In this document: positions 32,623 to 41,098 of the stretch, one piece after another | Numbering within the stretch: the stretch's first letter is position 1 | Layout of the letters: every line of letters starts with the position of its first letter | DNA from: Polaromonas sp. | GTDB taxonomy: Bacteria > Pseudomonadota > Gammaproteobacteria > Burkholderiales > Burkholderiaceae_C | Length of the DNA: 41,098 nt | Direction: 5' to 3' | Assembly: GCF_018780625.1 (NCBI RefSeq) | Contig: NZ_JADMJK010000029.1 | Coordinates: forward strand, 1 to 41,098 | Position numbers and translations under genes: made by a program | Notes under the pieces: model-generated | The model's database searches: none | Told to the model about the DNA's origin: nothing | What the model saw: the letters and a program-made list of their open reading frames with translations, nothing else

Positions 32623-32720
32623 GGGATCAAACTCACTTTTTTGATACATTTTTTTTACTACCGCACCATTGTGCCTAATGAACTTGTAGCACCGGGCAAC
32701 GCCCTCAGTTGTTTGTGGAT

Positions 32721-33830
32721 TTATCCTGGCGGCAAACTGGTTGCTCTGGCGGACAGAAGTTCACGCAATTGCGGCAATCCCTCACCCGTCTTGGCGCTCA
32801 CAAATACCCGGTCCACGCTTTTGCCTGAACCATCAAACGCATCCTTCAATTCAAACATGTCCCGCAGTTGTAGTGGCAGGCTGTCCTGGTCAATGGCATC
32901 AAGTTTATTGAATACCAGAATCTGCGGAACTTCAGCGGCCCCAATTTCGGACAGGACCCGCTGCACTTGCTCAATTTGCTCAAGATAGTCAGGGTTCGAG
33001 CCATCAACGACATGCAGCAACAGGTCCGCGTCAACGGCCTCCTGCAGCGTGGCTGCAAATGCATCGACCAGGCCGTGGGGCAAATCCCGAATAAAACCTA
33101 CAGTGTCAGAAAGCGATACTGAACGGGCCGACTCACCGAGGTAGAGTTGCCTCGTCGTGGTGTCAAGCGTTGCAAAAAGCTGATCGGCCGCATAGGCCCG
33201 GGCCTTGACCAATGCATTGAACAACGTCGATTTTCCGGCGTTGGTGTAGCCAACCAGCGAGATCGTGAAGGAGTTACGCCGCTCCCTCTGTTTGCGCTGC
33301 GTCTGGCGCTGCTTCTTGACTTTTACCAGACGCTCCTTGGTCCGCTTGATGGCTTCGCCAATCATGCGTTTGTCGAGTTCAATCTGCTTCTCGCCTGGCC
33401 CGCCACGCACACCTGCGCCCCCTGTTTGACGTTCAAGGTGAGACCATCGGCGCACCAGCCGGGTGGACATATACTGAAGTCGGGCTAATTCAACCTGTAG
33501 TTTGCCTTCGTGACTGCGCGCCCGCTGACCGAAAATCTCCAGGATCAGCAAGGTCCGGTCATTGACAGGGAGGTCAAGATGACGCTCCAGGTTGCGTTGC
33601 TGCGCCGGACTGAGCGACTGGTCGAAAATCACCTCGGTCGCCCCAGTCTCAAGGGCCAACATTTTGATCTCGTCGGCTTTTCCAGTGCCAATAAACAGCG
33701 CGGCGTCAGGCGCTTTGCGCTTGCAGGTCACGCGAGCGACAGGCTCCAGGCCTGCAGTCTGCGCCAGCAAGCCCAGCTCATGCAGATCGCCATCAAAATT
33801 GGGAAACCCCAGATCCACACCCACCAGCAA
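32721..33830 (-). CDS. hflX: GTPase HflX (start uncertain, may extend to 33872)
   Basis: LVGYTNAGKSTLFNAL; SDTVGFIRDLPHGLV; ORF-track start at 33830 is TTG. Confidence 0.92.
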   Translation of the reverse strand: MLVGVDLGFPNFDGDLHELGLLAQTAGLEPVARVTCKRKAPDAALFIGTGKADEIKMLALETGATEVIFDQSLSPAQQRNLERHLDLPVNDRTLLILEIFGQRARSHEGKLQVELARLQYMSTRLVRRWSHLERQTGGAGVRGGPGEKQIELDKRMIGEAIKRTKERLVKVKKQRQTQRKQRERRNSFTISLVGYTNAGKSTLFNALVKARAYAADQLFATLDTTTRQLYLGESARSVSLSDTVGFIRDLPHGLVDAFAATLQEAVDADLLLHVVDGSNPDYLEQIEQVQRVLSEIGAAEVPQILVFNKLDAIDQDSLPLQLRDMFELKDAFDGSGKSVDRVFVSAKTGEGLPQLRELLSARATSLPPG

Positions 33831-33868
33831 GGCCAGAGGGCGTGATTTCAGGGGTGTATCGTTCGGGC

Positions 33869-34120
33869 TCAGTTGGAGGGACTTTCTTCAGTCTCGCCCG
33901 TTGAAAAGGTAACAGCGCGACCCGGCACAATCGTCGAGATCGCGTGCTTGTAAACCATTTGGGTTACCGTATTGCGAAGCAAGACCACATACTGGTCGAA
34001 AGACTCGATCTGGCCCTGCAATTTAATGCCGTTGACAAGATAAATGGAAACAGGAACATGCTCGCGACGTAATGTGTTGAGAAATGGATCCTGCAATAGC
34101 TGGCTTTTATTTGTGCTCAC
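33869..34120 (-). CDS. hfq: RNA chaperone Hfq
   Basis: GTG start; [63 protein letters not shown]. Confidence 0.97.
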   Translation of the reverse strand: MSTNKSQLLQDPFLNTLRREHVPVSIYLVNGIKLQGQIESFDQYVVLLRNTVTQMVYKHAISTIVPGRAVTFSTGETEESPSN

Positions 34121-34194
34121 GATATTTTCCGTGTTCAAAAGTTAAGAGACCTTGACCTTACCACAGCGCATCTTTGTACCCTGCGGCGCCCCGT

Positions 34195-35532
34195 CTAATC
34201 CTTACCGGAAAACGGATTCTGAGAGGTTTTCATCTGGATGCGCAGCGGGGTGCCGACCAGGTCAAACTCTTTTCGAAACCGGCCTTCCAGGAAGCGTTTG
34301 TAGGACTCGGTGACATGCTCCAGGGAATTTCCGTGAATGATGATGATCGGTGGATTCATCCCGCCCTGATGCGCATAACGCATCTTGGGCCGAAAGACGC
34401 CAGAGCGCTGGGGCTGCTGAAACTGCACGGCTTCCAGCAACAGGCGCGTCAGCACCGGCGTGGACATCTTGCGGTTGGCCGATGCATGGGCCTGGATGAT
34501 CGACTTCCAGACCGGGCCCAAACCCTGGCGCTTGGTAGCCGATATCCGGTGAATTGCCGCGAATTTCAGGAAACCCAAACGGGTTTCAATCGACCGCTCA
34601 AGAAGCTCGCGCTGGTAAGAATCAACTGCATCGGACTTGTTGATGGCCAGCACCACCGCCCGTCCGCTTTCAAGAATGTAACCCGCGATGTGCGCATCCT
34701 GATCGGTCACGCCTTGCGTGGCATCCAGCAGCAGTAGCACCACGTTCGCGCTTTCAATCGCCTGCAAGGTCTTGACCACCGAGAACTTCTCGATCGCCTC
34801 GAAAACCTTACCCTTGCGCCGCAAACCAGCCGTATCAATCAACTCAAATTTTTGGCCGGCGTGCTCAAACGGAACCGAAATCGCATCCCGGGTTGTACCA
34901 GGCAAATCAAATGCAACCAGCCGCTCTTCTCCAAGCCAGGCATTGATCAGCGTGGACTTGCCCACGTTGGGACGGCCCGCAACCGCCAGCTTGATCACCG
35001 AAGGATCCTGCGGTTCAACGTCTTCGTCGACTTCTGGCAAATGCAGCGGCGCCAGTGCCATGTCCACCAACATGCGCATGCCCTGCCCATGGGAAGCGGA
35101 GACCGGCAACACCTCCCCCAATCCAAGCTCAAAAAACTCGGAGAAGCGGCCGCCCTCCGTCATGCCTTCGGCCTTGTTCGCCGTCAGGACCGTCGGCTTG
35201 CCTAGCTTGCGCAGGTACTTGGCGATGTCGTGGTCTTGGGCGCTAATGCCAGCGCGGGCATCCACCACAAAGACAACGACGTCAGCTTCAGCTACCGCCT
35301 GCCGGGTTTGCTTGGCCATTTCCTTGTAAATTCCGGTGATGGCATCAGGCTCGAAACCACCGGTATCGATGACGATATATTCGTGGTCCCCCAAGTCACC
35401 ATTGCCGTAATGACGGTCCCGTGTCAGCCCGGCGAAATCGGCCACGATCGCATCCCGCGTCTTGGTCAGCCGGTTGAAAATTGTCGATTTACCCACATTC
35501 GGGCGACCAACTAATGCAATTACAGGTTTCAT
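34195..35532 (-). CDS. der: ribosome biogenesis GTPase Der (EngA)
   Basis: Two G domains: [14 protein letters not shown] and [16 protein letters not shown]-terminal KH-like domain. Confidence 0.97.
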   Translation of the reverse strand: MKPVIALVGRPNVGKSTIFNRLTKTRDAIVADFAGLTRDRHYGNGDLGDHEYIVIDTGGFEPDAITGIYKEMAKQTRQAVAEADVVVFVVDARAGISAQDHDIAKYLRKLGKPTVLTANKAEGMTEGGRFSEFFELGLGEVLPVSASHGQGMRMLVDMALAPLHLPEVDEDVEPQDPSVIKLAVAGRPNVGKSTLINAWLGEERLVAFDLPGTTRDAISVPFEHAGQKFELIDTAGLRRKGKVFEAIEKFSVVKTLQAIESANVVLLLLDATQGVTDQDAHIAGYILESGRAVVLAINKSDAVDSYQRELLERSIETRLGFLKFAAIHRISATKRQGLGPVWKSIIQAHASANRKMSTPVLTRLLLEAVQFQQPQRSGVFRPKMRYAHQGGMNPPIIIIHGNSLEHVTESYKRFLEGRFRKEFDLVGTPLRIQMKTSQNPFSGKD

Positions 35533-35557
35533 CAATAAGGTTTCTGGTAAGGCGTGT

Positions 35558-36703
35558 TTATTCAGGCTTGAAGCCGTAAACGCCGCCGTTTTGGGTCACC
35601 GCAATAAGCGTATTGCCCGCGAGTACAGGAGATGCAACGATGGCAGATCCATCGGTCGGCAAGCGGTTGAACAGTGAACCGTCTTCCCGCGACAACAGGT
35701 GAACAAACCCGCTCGAATCGCCGATAGCGATCGAGCGCCCGGCCATCAGCGGCGCCGTCAGGCCACGGTAGCGCAAGCGATCTGTCGACCATACGCGCTC
35801 GCCGTCGTTACGTCGCCAAGCCATGACCGTCCCGTCCGATTCGGTGCCAAACAGAAAGCGCTCATCACCGTCTATACCCTGCGCGCCGCTGGCGGGCTTG
35901 GTCCAGAGCAAGCTGCCGCGCACCGCATTCACGCATCCGATGCTGGCCTGGAAAGCCCGCGCGCACACCGTATCCCCGACCCGGCTGACCCGGCCGACCA
36001 GATCGACCAGGCGCTCCACGTCATTGATGCCGCGTGGCGAGGCAATTGGCGCCTCCCATTGAATACTTCCGTTGGAGGGATTGAGCCCTGCCAGCCGACC
36101 CGACAAGCCAGCGACGAGGGTATCGCCCACAGCACGCAGCACGCCGGACTGACGCAATACCAAGGGTTCGGTGGGGCGCTGCTGAGACCACAACTTGCGG
36201 CCCGTCTGCCCGTCGAAAGCATTGACGGAGCGATCAGCTGCCAGCACAAACACCCGGGCCCCTGCAACCAGAGGCGCGGTAAAGACCTGCGCACCAAGCT
36301 TCTGGCGCCAGATTTCACGGCCATCCTGCAGGGCGACGACATCGTTGGCTTTCGTCACCACCGCCACCACTTTTCCGTCACTCCCGGCGCCTGCGGCGAT
36401 AGGCGTGTTGAGCGCCATTCGCCAAACATCCCGGCCCGTAGTGGCCTCCAGCAAGGCGACGGTACCATCACCGCTCGCAAGCGCCACGGTGTTACCAGAA
36501 ACTGCCACCTCGAGCGGAAAGCGTACAGTTCCAATACGCGTACTCCAGCTTTGACTGGCGGACACCAGGGCAACCACCGGCTGAAGCTCTGCAGGTTGGG
36601 GCTTCTTCACGCCACCGAAACAGCCGCTCAGCGCAGCTACCAGCAAAATAGCAACAGGAGCCCGCACAGAGAGGGTTAGAGAGGCAAAGGACTGACGACT
36701 CAT
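35558..36703 (-). CDS. bamB: outer membrane assembly lipoprotein BamB
   Basis: Lipobox AALSGC; PQQ beta-propeller repeats; between yfgM-like and der. Confidence 0.92.
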   Translation of the reverse strand: MSRQSFASLTLSVRAPVAILLVAALSGCFGGVKKPQPAELQPVVALVSASQSWSTRIGTVRFPLEVAVSGNTVALASGDGTVALLEATTGRDVWRMALNTPIAAGAGSDGKVVAVVTKANDVVALQDGREIWRQKLGAQVFTAPLVAGARVFVLAADRSVNAFDGQTGRKLWSQQRPTEPLVLRQSGVLRAVGDTLVAGLSGRLAGLNPSNGSIQWEAPIASPRGINDVERLVDLVGRVSRVGDTVCARAFQASIGCVNAVRGSLLWTKPASGAQGIDGDERFLFGTESDGTVMAWRRNDGERVWSTDRLRYRGLTAPLMAGRSIAIGDSSGFVHLLSREDGSLFNRLPTDGSAIVASPVLAGNTLIAVTQNGGVYGFKPE

Positions 36704-37395
36704 TTATTGACCCCAGAGGTGGATGCTGCTTCAGCCAACTTGGCTTGGTTTGCAGTCGGGTCAACGCCCAACGCATTGAGCTTGACCTCGACGAGCCGAC
36801 GGTACTCGACACGGTCCTCAAGGCCGCTGTAGGCCTTTTCATATTCCGCTCTGGCTTCAGTCTTTTTCCCTTGCGCTACCAGGATGTCACCGCGCCGGTC
36901 GGCTGCCAGCGCCGCGAAATCCTTGGGGAAGTTGCCGGAGAGTTGCTGCAAAGCCTCGTCATATGACTTCTTGTCGAGCAAGAGCCCGGCAAGGCGCAAC
37001 TTGGCAATGGCCTGATAACCTTCATCCGAAGACTTCTCTGCGACCCAAGTCAATGCAGCGCGGGAGGCGTCGACATTGCCTTTGTCGTAGTGTGCCCGGG
37101 CTGCCAGGAGACCCGCTTGCTGTGCATAGGTGGTGCGGCTGAAACGGTCTTTCATGTCGGCAAATGAGCGGTCTACCCTTGCCAGGTCGCCCGACTTCAA
37201 GGCGCGTTCGACCTCGTCGTACATCACTGCCGCCTGCGCGGCCTGATTCCGCTGCCAATACTGGTAGCCGTTCCAGACAGCAAAGGCGCTTAATACTGCA
37301 ATAAGGGACCACGTAATGAGGTTGCCATACTGTTTCCAGAAATGCTTAAGCTCGTCAAGCTGTTCCTGTTCTTCCAAATCGAGGTGTTTTGCCAT
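36700..37395 (-). CDS. tetratricopeptide / YfgM-like ancillary SecYEG translocon subunit
   Basis: MAKHLDLEEQEQLDELKHFWKQYGNLITWSLIAVLSAFAVWNGYQYWQRNQAAQA; ATGA overlap with bamB. Confidence 0.88.
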   Translation of the reverse strand: MAKHLDLEEQEQLDELKHFWKQYGNLITWSLIAVLSAFAVWNGYQYWQRNQAAQAAVMYDEVERALKSGDLARVDRSFADMKDRFSRTTYAQQAGLLAARAHYDKGNVDASRAALTWVAEKSSDEGYQAIAKLRLAGLLLDKKSYDEALQQLSGNFPKDFAALAADRRGDILVAQGKKTEARAEYEKAYSGLEDRVEYRRLVEVKLNALGVDPTANQAKLAEAASTSGVNK

Positions 37396-37492
37396 AAAAA
37401 TTCTGCTGGTTCTGCCCGATAACGGCGCGAAATGCGTGAGGTCGATTGTAAAGGGCGCTAACGCGCGCTTAAGTGGTTGCTCTGATCCCGGC

Positions 37493-38851
37493 TTAAGCGC
37501 GCAGCATCTGAGCCCATGCATGGACATCGTCCAGCGACTGATGCGTCTGTACCTGTTCACCCTCCGATTTCTCGCCTCGCAAAGGTTTGACGGCAACGAA
37601 GCCTTCCGAGAGTTCGGTGGCACCAAAAATCAATGCGTACTTTGCACCGCTGCCATCAGCCTTCTTGAATTGCGATTTCATGCTCCCCATGCCGTCGACG
37701 CTGGCGCCCGCATGCATTTGCACACGCACGCCTGCTGCGCGCAAAGCCTGCAGCGTCCTCAAAACGACGGGTAAGGCAGACGCATCCGGAATCACCGCAT
37801 AGGCATCTGGCACCAGGACGGGGACCTGCTTGCCCTGCTCCTTGATAAGCTCCAGTACACGTTCCACCCCCAGCGCCCAACCCACGGCAGGTGCCGCTTT
37901 ACCGCCAATTTGTTCAATCAGGTAGTCATAGCGACCACCGGCGCAAATGGTGCCCTGTGCCCCCAGTCGATCGGTCACAAATTCGAATACGGTGAGGTTG
38001 TAATAGTCCAGGCCGCGTACCAGGCGGTGATTGAGCGTCCAGGAAATTCGATTGGCATCGAGAATGGCTTTAAGCTCGTCAAAATGCGCCAGCGACTCGG
38101 TCCCCAAAAAGTCGATAAGACGGGGAGCGCTTTCAATCACCGCCTTCATGGCAGGATTCTTGGAATCCAGAATACGCAGCGGATTGCTGTGAAGCCGCCT
38201 GCGCGCTTCTTCATCAAGCGCATCTGCATGCAATTCGAAATGGGCAATCAGTTGCGCGCGATGCTGTGCGCGCTCTTCGGGCTGACCCAGGCTATTGATT
38301 TCCAGGCGCCAATCCGTGAGACCCAATTCCTTCCACAGCGCGGCCGCGAGCAAAATCAATTCAGCATCGACCTCGGGCCCAGCAAAGCCAAGCGCTTCTG
38401 CGCCTATTTGGTGGAACTGGCGGTAGCGGCCACGTTGCGGCCGTTCACGCCGAAACATCGGCCCCATGTAATAGAGACGCTTGCCGCCGTCATAGAGCAA
38501 ATTGTGTTCCGTGACCGCACGCACCACACTGGCAGTATTTTCAGGCCGCATGGTCAGGTGATCGTGGTCGCCGTGTTTGTCAGAACGGTCTTCGAACGAA
38601 TACATCTCTTTTTCGACGATGTCCGTCACCTCGCCGATGCCCCGCACAAACAGCTGGGTATGTTCCAGAATGGGCGTACGGATGTTGCGGTAGGCGTAAC
38701 ACTCCATCAAGGTACGCACCTTGCCCTCAAGCCACTCCCAGCGAGCTGAGTCCGGCGGCAAAATGTCGTTCATGCCTTTGACAGCAGTCAGTTTCTCGGC
38801 CTTTGGAAAAGGCGGTTTCCCTGCCGGGTTGGCAGTCATATTTTCAAGCAT
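37493..38851 (-). CDS. hisS: histidyl-tRNA synthetase
   Basis: [63 protein letters not shown]. Confidence 0.96.
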   Translation of the reverse strand: MLENMTANPAGKPPFPKAEKLTAVKGMNDILPPDSARWEWLEGKVRTLMECYAYRNIRTPILEHTQLFVRGIGEVTDIVEKEMYSFEDRSDKHGDHDHLTMRPENTASVVRAVTEHNLLYDGGKRLYYMGPMFRRERPQRGRYRQFHQIGAEALGFAGPEVDAELILLAAALWKELGLTDWRLEINSLGQPEERAQHRAQLIAHFELHADALDEEARRRLHSNPLRILDSKNPAMKAVIESAPRLIDFLGTESLAHFDELKAILDANRISWTLNHRLVRGLDYYNLTVFEFVTDRLGAQGTICAGGRYDYLIEQIGGKAAPAVGWALGVERVLELIKEQGKQVPVLVPDAYAVIPDASALPVVLRTLQALRAAGVRVQMHAGASVDGMGSMKSQFKKADGSGAKYALIFGATELSEGFVAVKPLRGEKSEGEQVQTHQSLDDVHAWAQMLRA

Positions 38852-38864
38852 GGATTCGTCAGTA

Positions 38865-40142
38865 CTATGCGACTTCAGCAACAGCGGGCTGCGTGCCAAA
38901 GCGTTTTTCTATGTAGTTTTCAACAATGGCCTGGAACTCCTGCGAAATATTTTCACCACGCAAGGTCAGTCTTTTTTCGCCATCGATAAACACTGGGGCA
39001 ACCGGCACTTCACCGGAACCAGGCAAGCTGATGCCGATGTCCGCGTGCTTGCTTTCACCGGGGCCATTGACAATGCAACCCATCACTGCAACTTTAAGAC
39101 CTTCAACGCCCGGGTATCGCAGGCGCCAGACTGGCATCTGGGCACGCAAAAAGTCGTCGATCTGCTTGGCCAGTTCCTGAAAAGTGGTGCTTGTCGTGCG
39201 CCCGCATCCGGGGCATGCGGTCACGCTGGGCACAAAGTTGCGCAATCCCAGCGCCTGGAGAATTTCGGACGCAACCACGACTTCCTGCGTGCGGGCCTCA
39301 CCGGGCTGAGGCGTCAGCGATACCCGAATGGTGTCGCCAATGCCTTCTTGCAGCAAGATGGACAGCGCCGTTGCAGATGCCACGGTCCCCTTGGTTCCCA
39401 TGCCGGCTTCGGTCAGACCAAGGTGAAGGGCATAATCGCCGCGCCTGGCCAATTCACGGTAGACCGATAACAAATCCTGAACACCGCTTACCTTGCACGA
39501 CAAAATAATTTTGTTGCGCTGCATACCCATTTCCTCGGCGCGCCGGGCGGAGTCAATCGCCGAAGTGATCAGCGCTTCGTACATGACCTGCCTGGCGTCC
39601 CAAGGCGCGGCGCGTGCGCTGTTGTCGTCCATCAGGCTGGCCAGCAATTCCTGATCAAGGCTACCCCAGTTCACCCCAATACGCACCGGTTTGTTCCAGC
39701 GCATGGCGACGTCGATCATCTGCCCATACTGTCTGTCTCGCTTGTTGCCCTTGCCCACATTGCCGGGATTGATCCGGTATTTGGACAAGGCCTCAGCGCA
39801 GGCGGGATAGTCGGTTAACAAGCGGTGGCCGTTGTAATGGAAATCGCCAATCAAGGGGACGTCAATACCCATTCGATCCAGTTGCTCACGCACGTAGGGT
39901 ACGGCCTCGGCCGCCTCAGGCGTATTGACCGTGATACGGACCATTTCGGATCCAGCCACAGCCAGTTCTTTGACCTGAATGGCAGTGCCTATGGCATCTA
40001 CAGTGTCCGTATTGGTCATGGACTGAATTCGGACCGGCGCGTCGCCGCCCACCGTCACGATGCGGGAAGCCCAGACGACCTGTACTTGGGTAGAGCGTTT
40101 GGCCTTTGGAAATGCCGACTCTATAGGGAGACAAACCTGCAC
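38865..40142 (-). CDS. ispG: 4-hydroxy-3-methylbut-2-enyl diphosphate synthase
   Basis: [62 protein letters not shown] start overlapping upstream TAG. Confidence 0.95.
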   Translation of the reverse strand: MQVCLPIESAFPKAKRSTQVQVVWASRIVTVGGDAPVRIQSMTNTDTVDAIGTAIQVKELAVAGSEMVRITVNTPEAAEAVPYVREQLDRMGIDVPLIGDFHYNGHRLLTDYPACAEALSKYRINPGNVGKGNKRDRQYGQMIDVAMRWNKPVRIGVNWGSLDQELLASLMDDNSARAAPWDARQVMYEALITSAIDSARRAEEMGMQRNKIILSCKVSGVQDLLSVYRELARRGDYALHLGLTEAGMGTKGTVASATALSILLQEGIGDTIRVSLTPQPGEARTQEVVVASEILQALGLRNFVPSVTACPGCGRTTSTTFQELAKQIDDFLRAQMPVWRLRYPGVEGLKVAVMGCIVNGPGESKHADIGISLPGSGEVPVAPVFIDGEKRLTLRGENISQEFQAIVENYIEKRFGTQPAVAEVA

Positions 40143-41095
40143 TATTTCACCTCGAATCGGGCTACGTTATCTCTGGAGACTGCGGACAAATCAAAAGCTT
40201 TCCCACGTACTTGAACCTGTGTCAGGTCAGACCTGCCCACAACAACCGAAAGCGGTAGCGCGCCGGAAGCCTCGGCAGCCTCGCCACTCGCAAGGGTTCG
40301 GGTCAACACAACCATGCCGTTCGCATCCGTCACCTTGACCCAGGACTGGCCGCTTGCGCGAAACGACACATTCCCCGGGGAAGCGACCTGCGCCACTGGG
40401 CCAGCAGTTGAAGCTGCGGGGGCGGCTGGTATTGCTGAATTGCCTGATGGAGGCACTGGCGCTTGAACGGCAACCAACGTGTCTTGAGATACCAATGCAG
40501 GTGAATTCGAAGACCCGGAAAGCGGAGCATCCACCGTAGCAGGGCCGTCAGCGACACCCGCGCCAGGGATTTCAGCCACGGGCACAGGCAAGTCATCGCC
40601 TGAACCAGCCCTCGCGCTTGCAAGCGGCAGCAATACAAGACCAGCACTGCCAGGCGCACCGTCTGGATCGCGTTGTTCCTGCTCACCGTACTGCTCGATG
40701 GTGGGTAAAACGATCAGAACCATTGCCCCAAGCAGTAGTGCAATCCCCGCAAGAACTACGGGCCGCGAAATGCGTGAACGGGCTGACAATACCGGGCCGG
40801 CAACTGACGAGCGAAACGGTGCATTGATCTCGCCACCAGATCGTTTGAGCTGACAGGCACTGGTTGGAGGCAGCCGCTCAAGCACTGGCCGCGCATCAAT
40901 TTTAAGAGTACGGCACACGCTGGAGGCCAGCGCGCGCGCGAAAACGGCGTCGAGTAACAAGTCCAGGCGGTCATGCTCCAGCGCTTGAAGCTTCGTCTCG
41001 GGAACCTTGAGCAGCGCCGCCAAGGCAGCAATGTGAATGCCTGCAGCTTCTCTCGCCGCGCGGAGCAATGCACCGGCCGTGGGCCCTGCAGACAT
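40142..41095 (-). CDS. RodZ-like protein (HTH + TM + DUF4115), possibly truncated at the 5' end by the window edge
   Basis: [38 protein letters not shown]; single TM; C-terminal [28 protein letters not shown]; upstream of ispG. Confidence 0.85.
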   Translation of the reverse strand: MSAGPTAGALLRAAREAAGIHIAALAALLKVPETKLQALEHDRLDLLLDAVFARALASSVCRTLKIDARPVLERLPPTSACQLKRSGGEINAPFRSSVAGPVLSARSRISRPVVLAGIALLLGAMVLIVLPTIEQYGEQEQRDPDGAPGSAGLVLLPLASARAGSGDDLPVPVAEIPGAGVADGPATVDAPLSGSSNSPALVSQDTLVAVQAPVPPSGNSAIPAAPAASTAGPVAQVASPGNVSFRASGQSWVKVTDANGMVVLTRTLASGEAAEASGALPLSVVVGRSDLTQVQVRGKAFDLSAVSRDNVARFEVK

Positions 41096-41098
41096 CGC

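Overview
The window is GC-rich bacterial chromosome, most likely from a Comamonadaceae beta-proteobacterium (Polaromonas/Rhodoferax-like; inferred from gene content and order, not searched). It starts inside a Liv-type ABC transporter cluster (livH partial, livM, livG, livF). Next come a convergent IclR-type regulator divergent from pobA, a short family III CoA-transferase, and an accessory stretch of about 6.4-14.5 kb. That stretch holds a Cys-rich mini-protein, an orphan multi-PAS histidine kinase, an orphan ParB-like protein, YgiQ radical SAM, a CHRD lipoprotein, two tiny lipoproteins and a YXWGXW protein. Then follow GST, DsbA/FrnE-like, a thiolase/FadJ/FabG-type cluster, a split chromate transporter, rlmB, a YbbA/LolD-like ATPase divergent from a TesA-like esterase, mnmH, metC-like, a phosphoribosyltransferase, and the conserved minus-strand block rodZ-like/ispG/hisS/yfgM-like/bamB/der/hfq/hflX/hflK/hflC/hisZ/purA. 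No tRNA, rRNA, CRISPR array, prophage or transposase gene was recognised. The most interesting structural signal is a diverged 49-bp intergenic repeat (12+20+17 bp modules) found in five copies that align without gaps by eye. In two copies the terminal 17-bp arm abuts a start codon and carries SD-like sequence. Most long antisense ORFs in the supplied track are GC-driven shadow ORFs.
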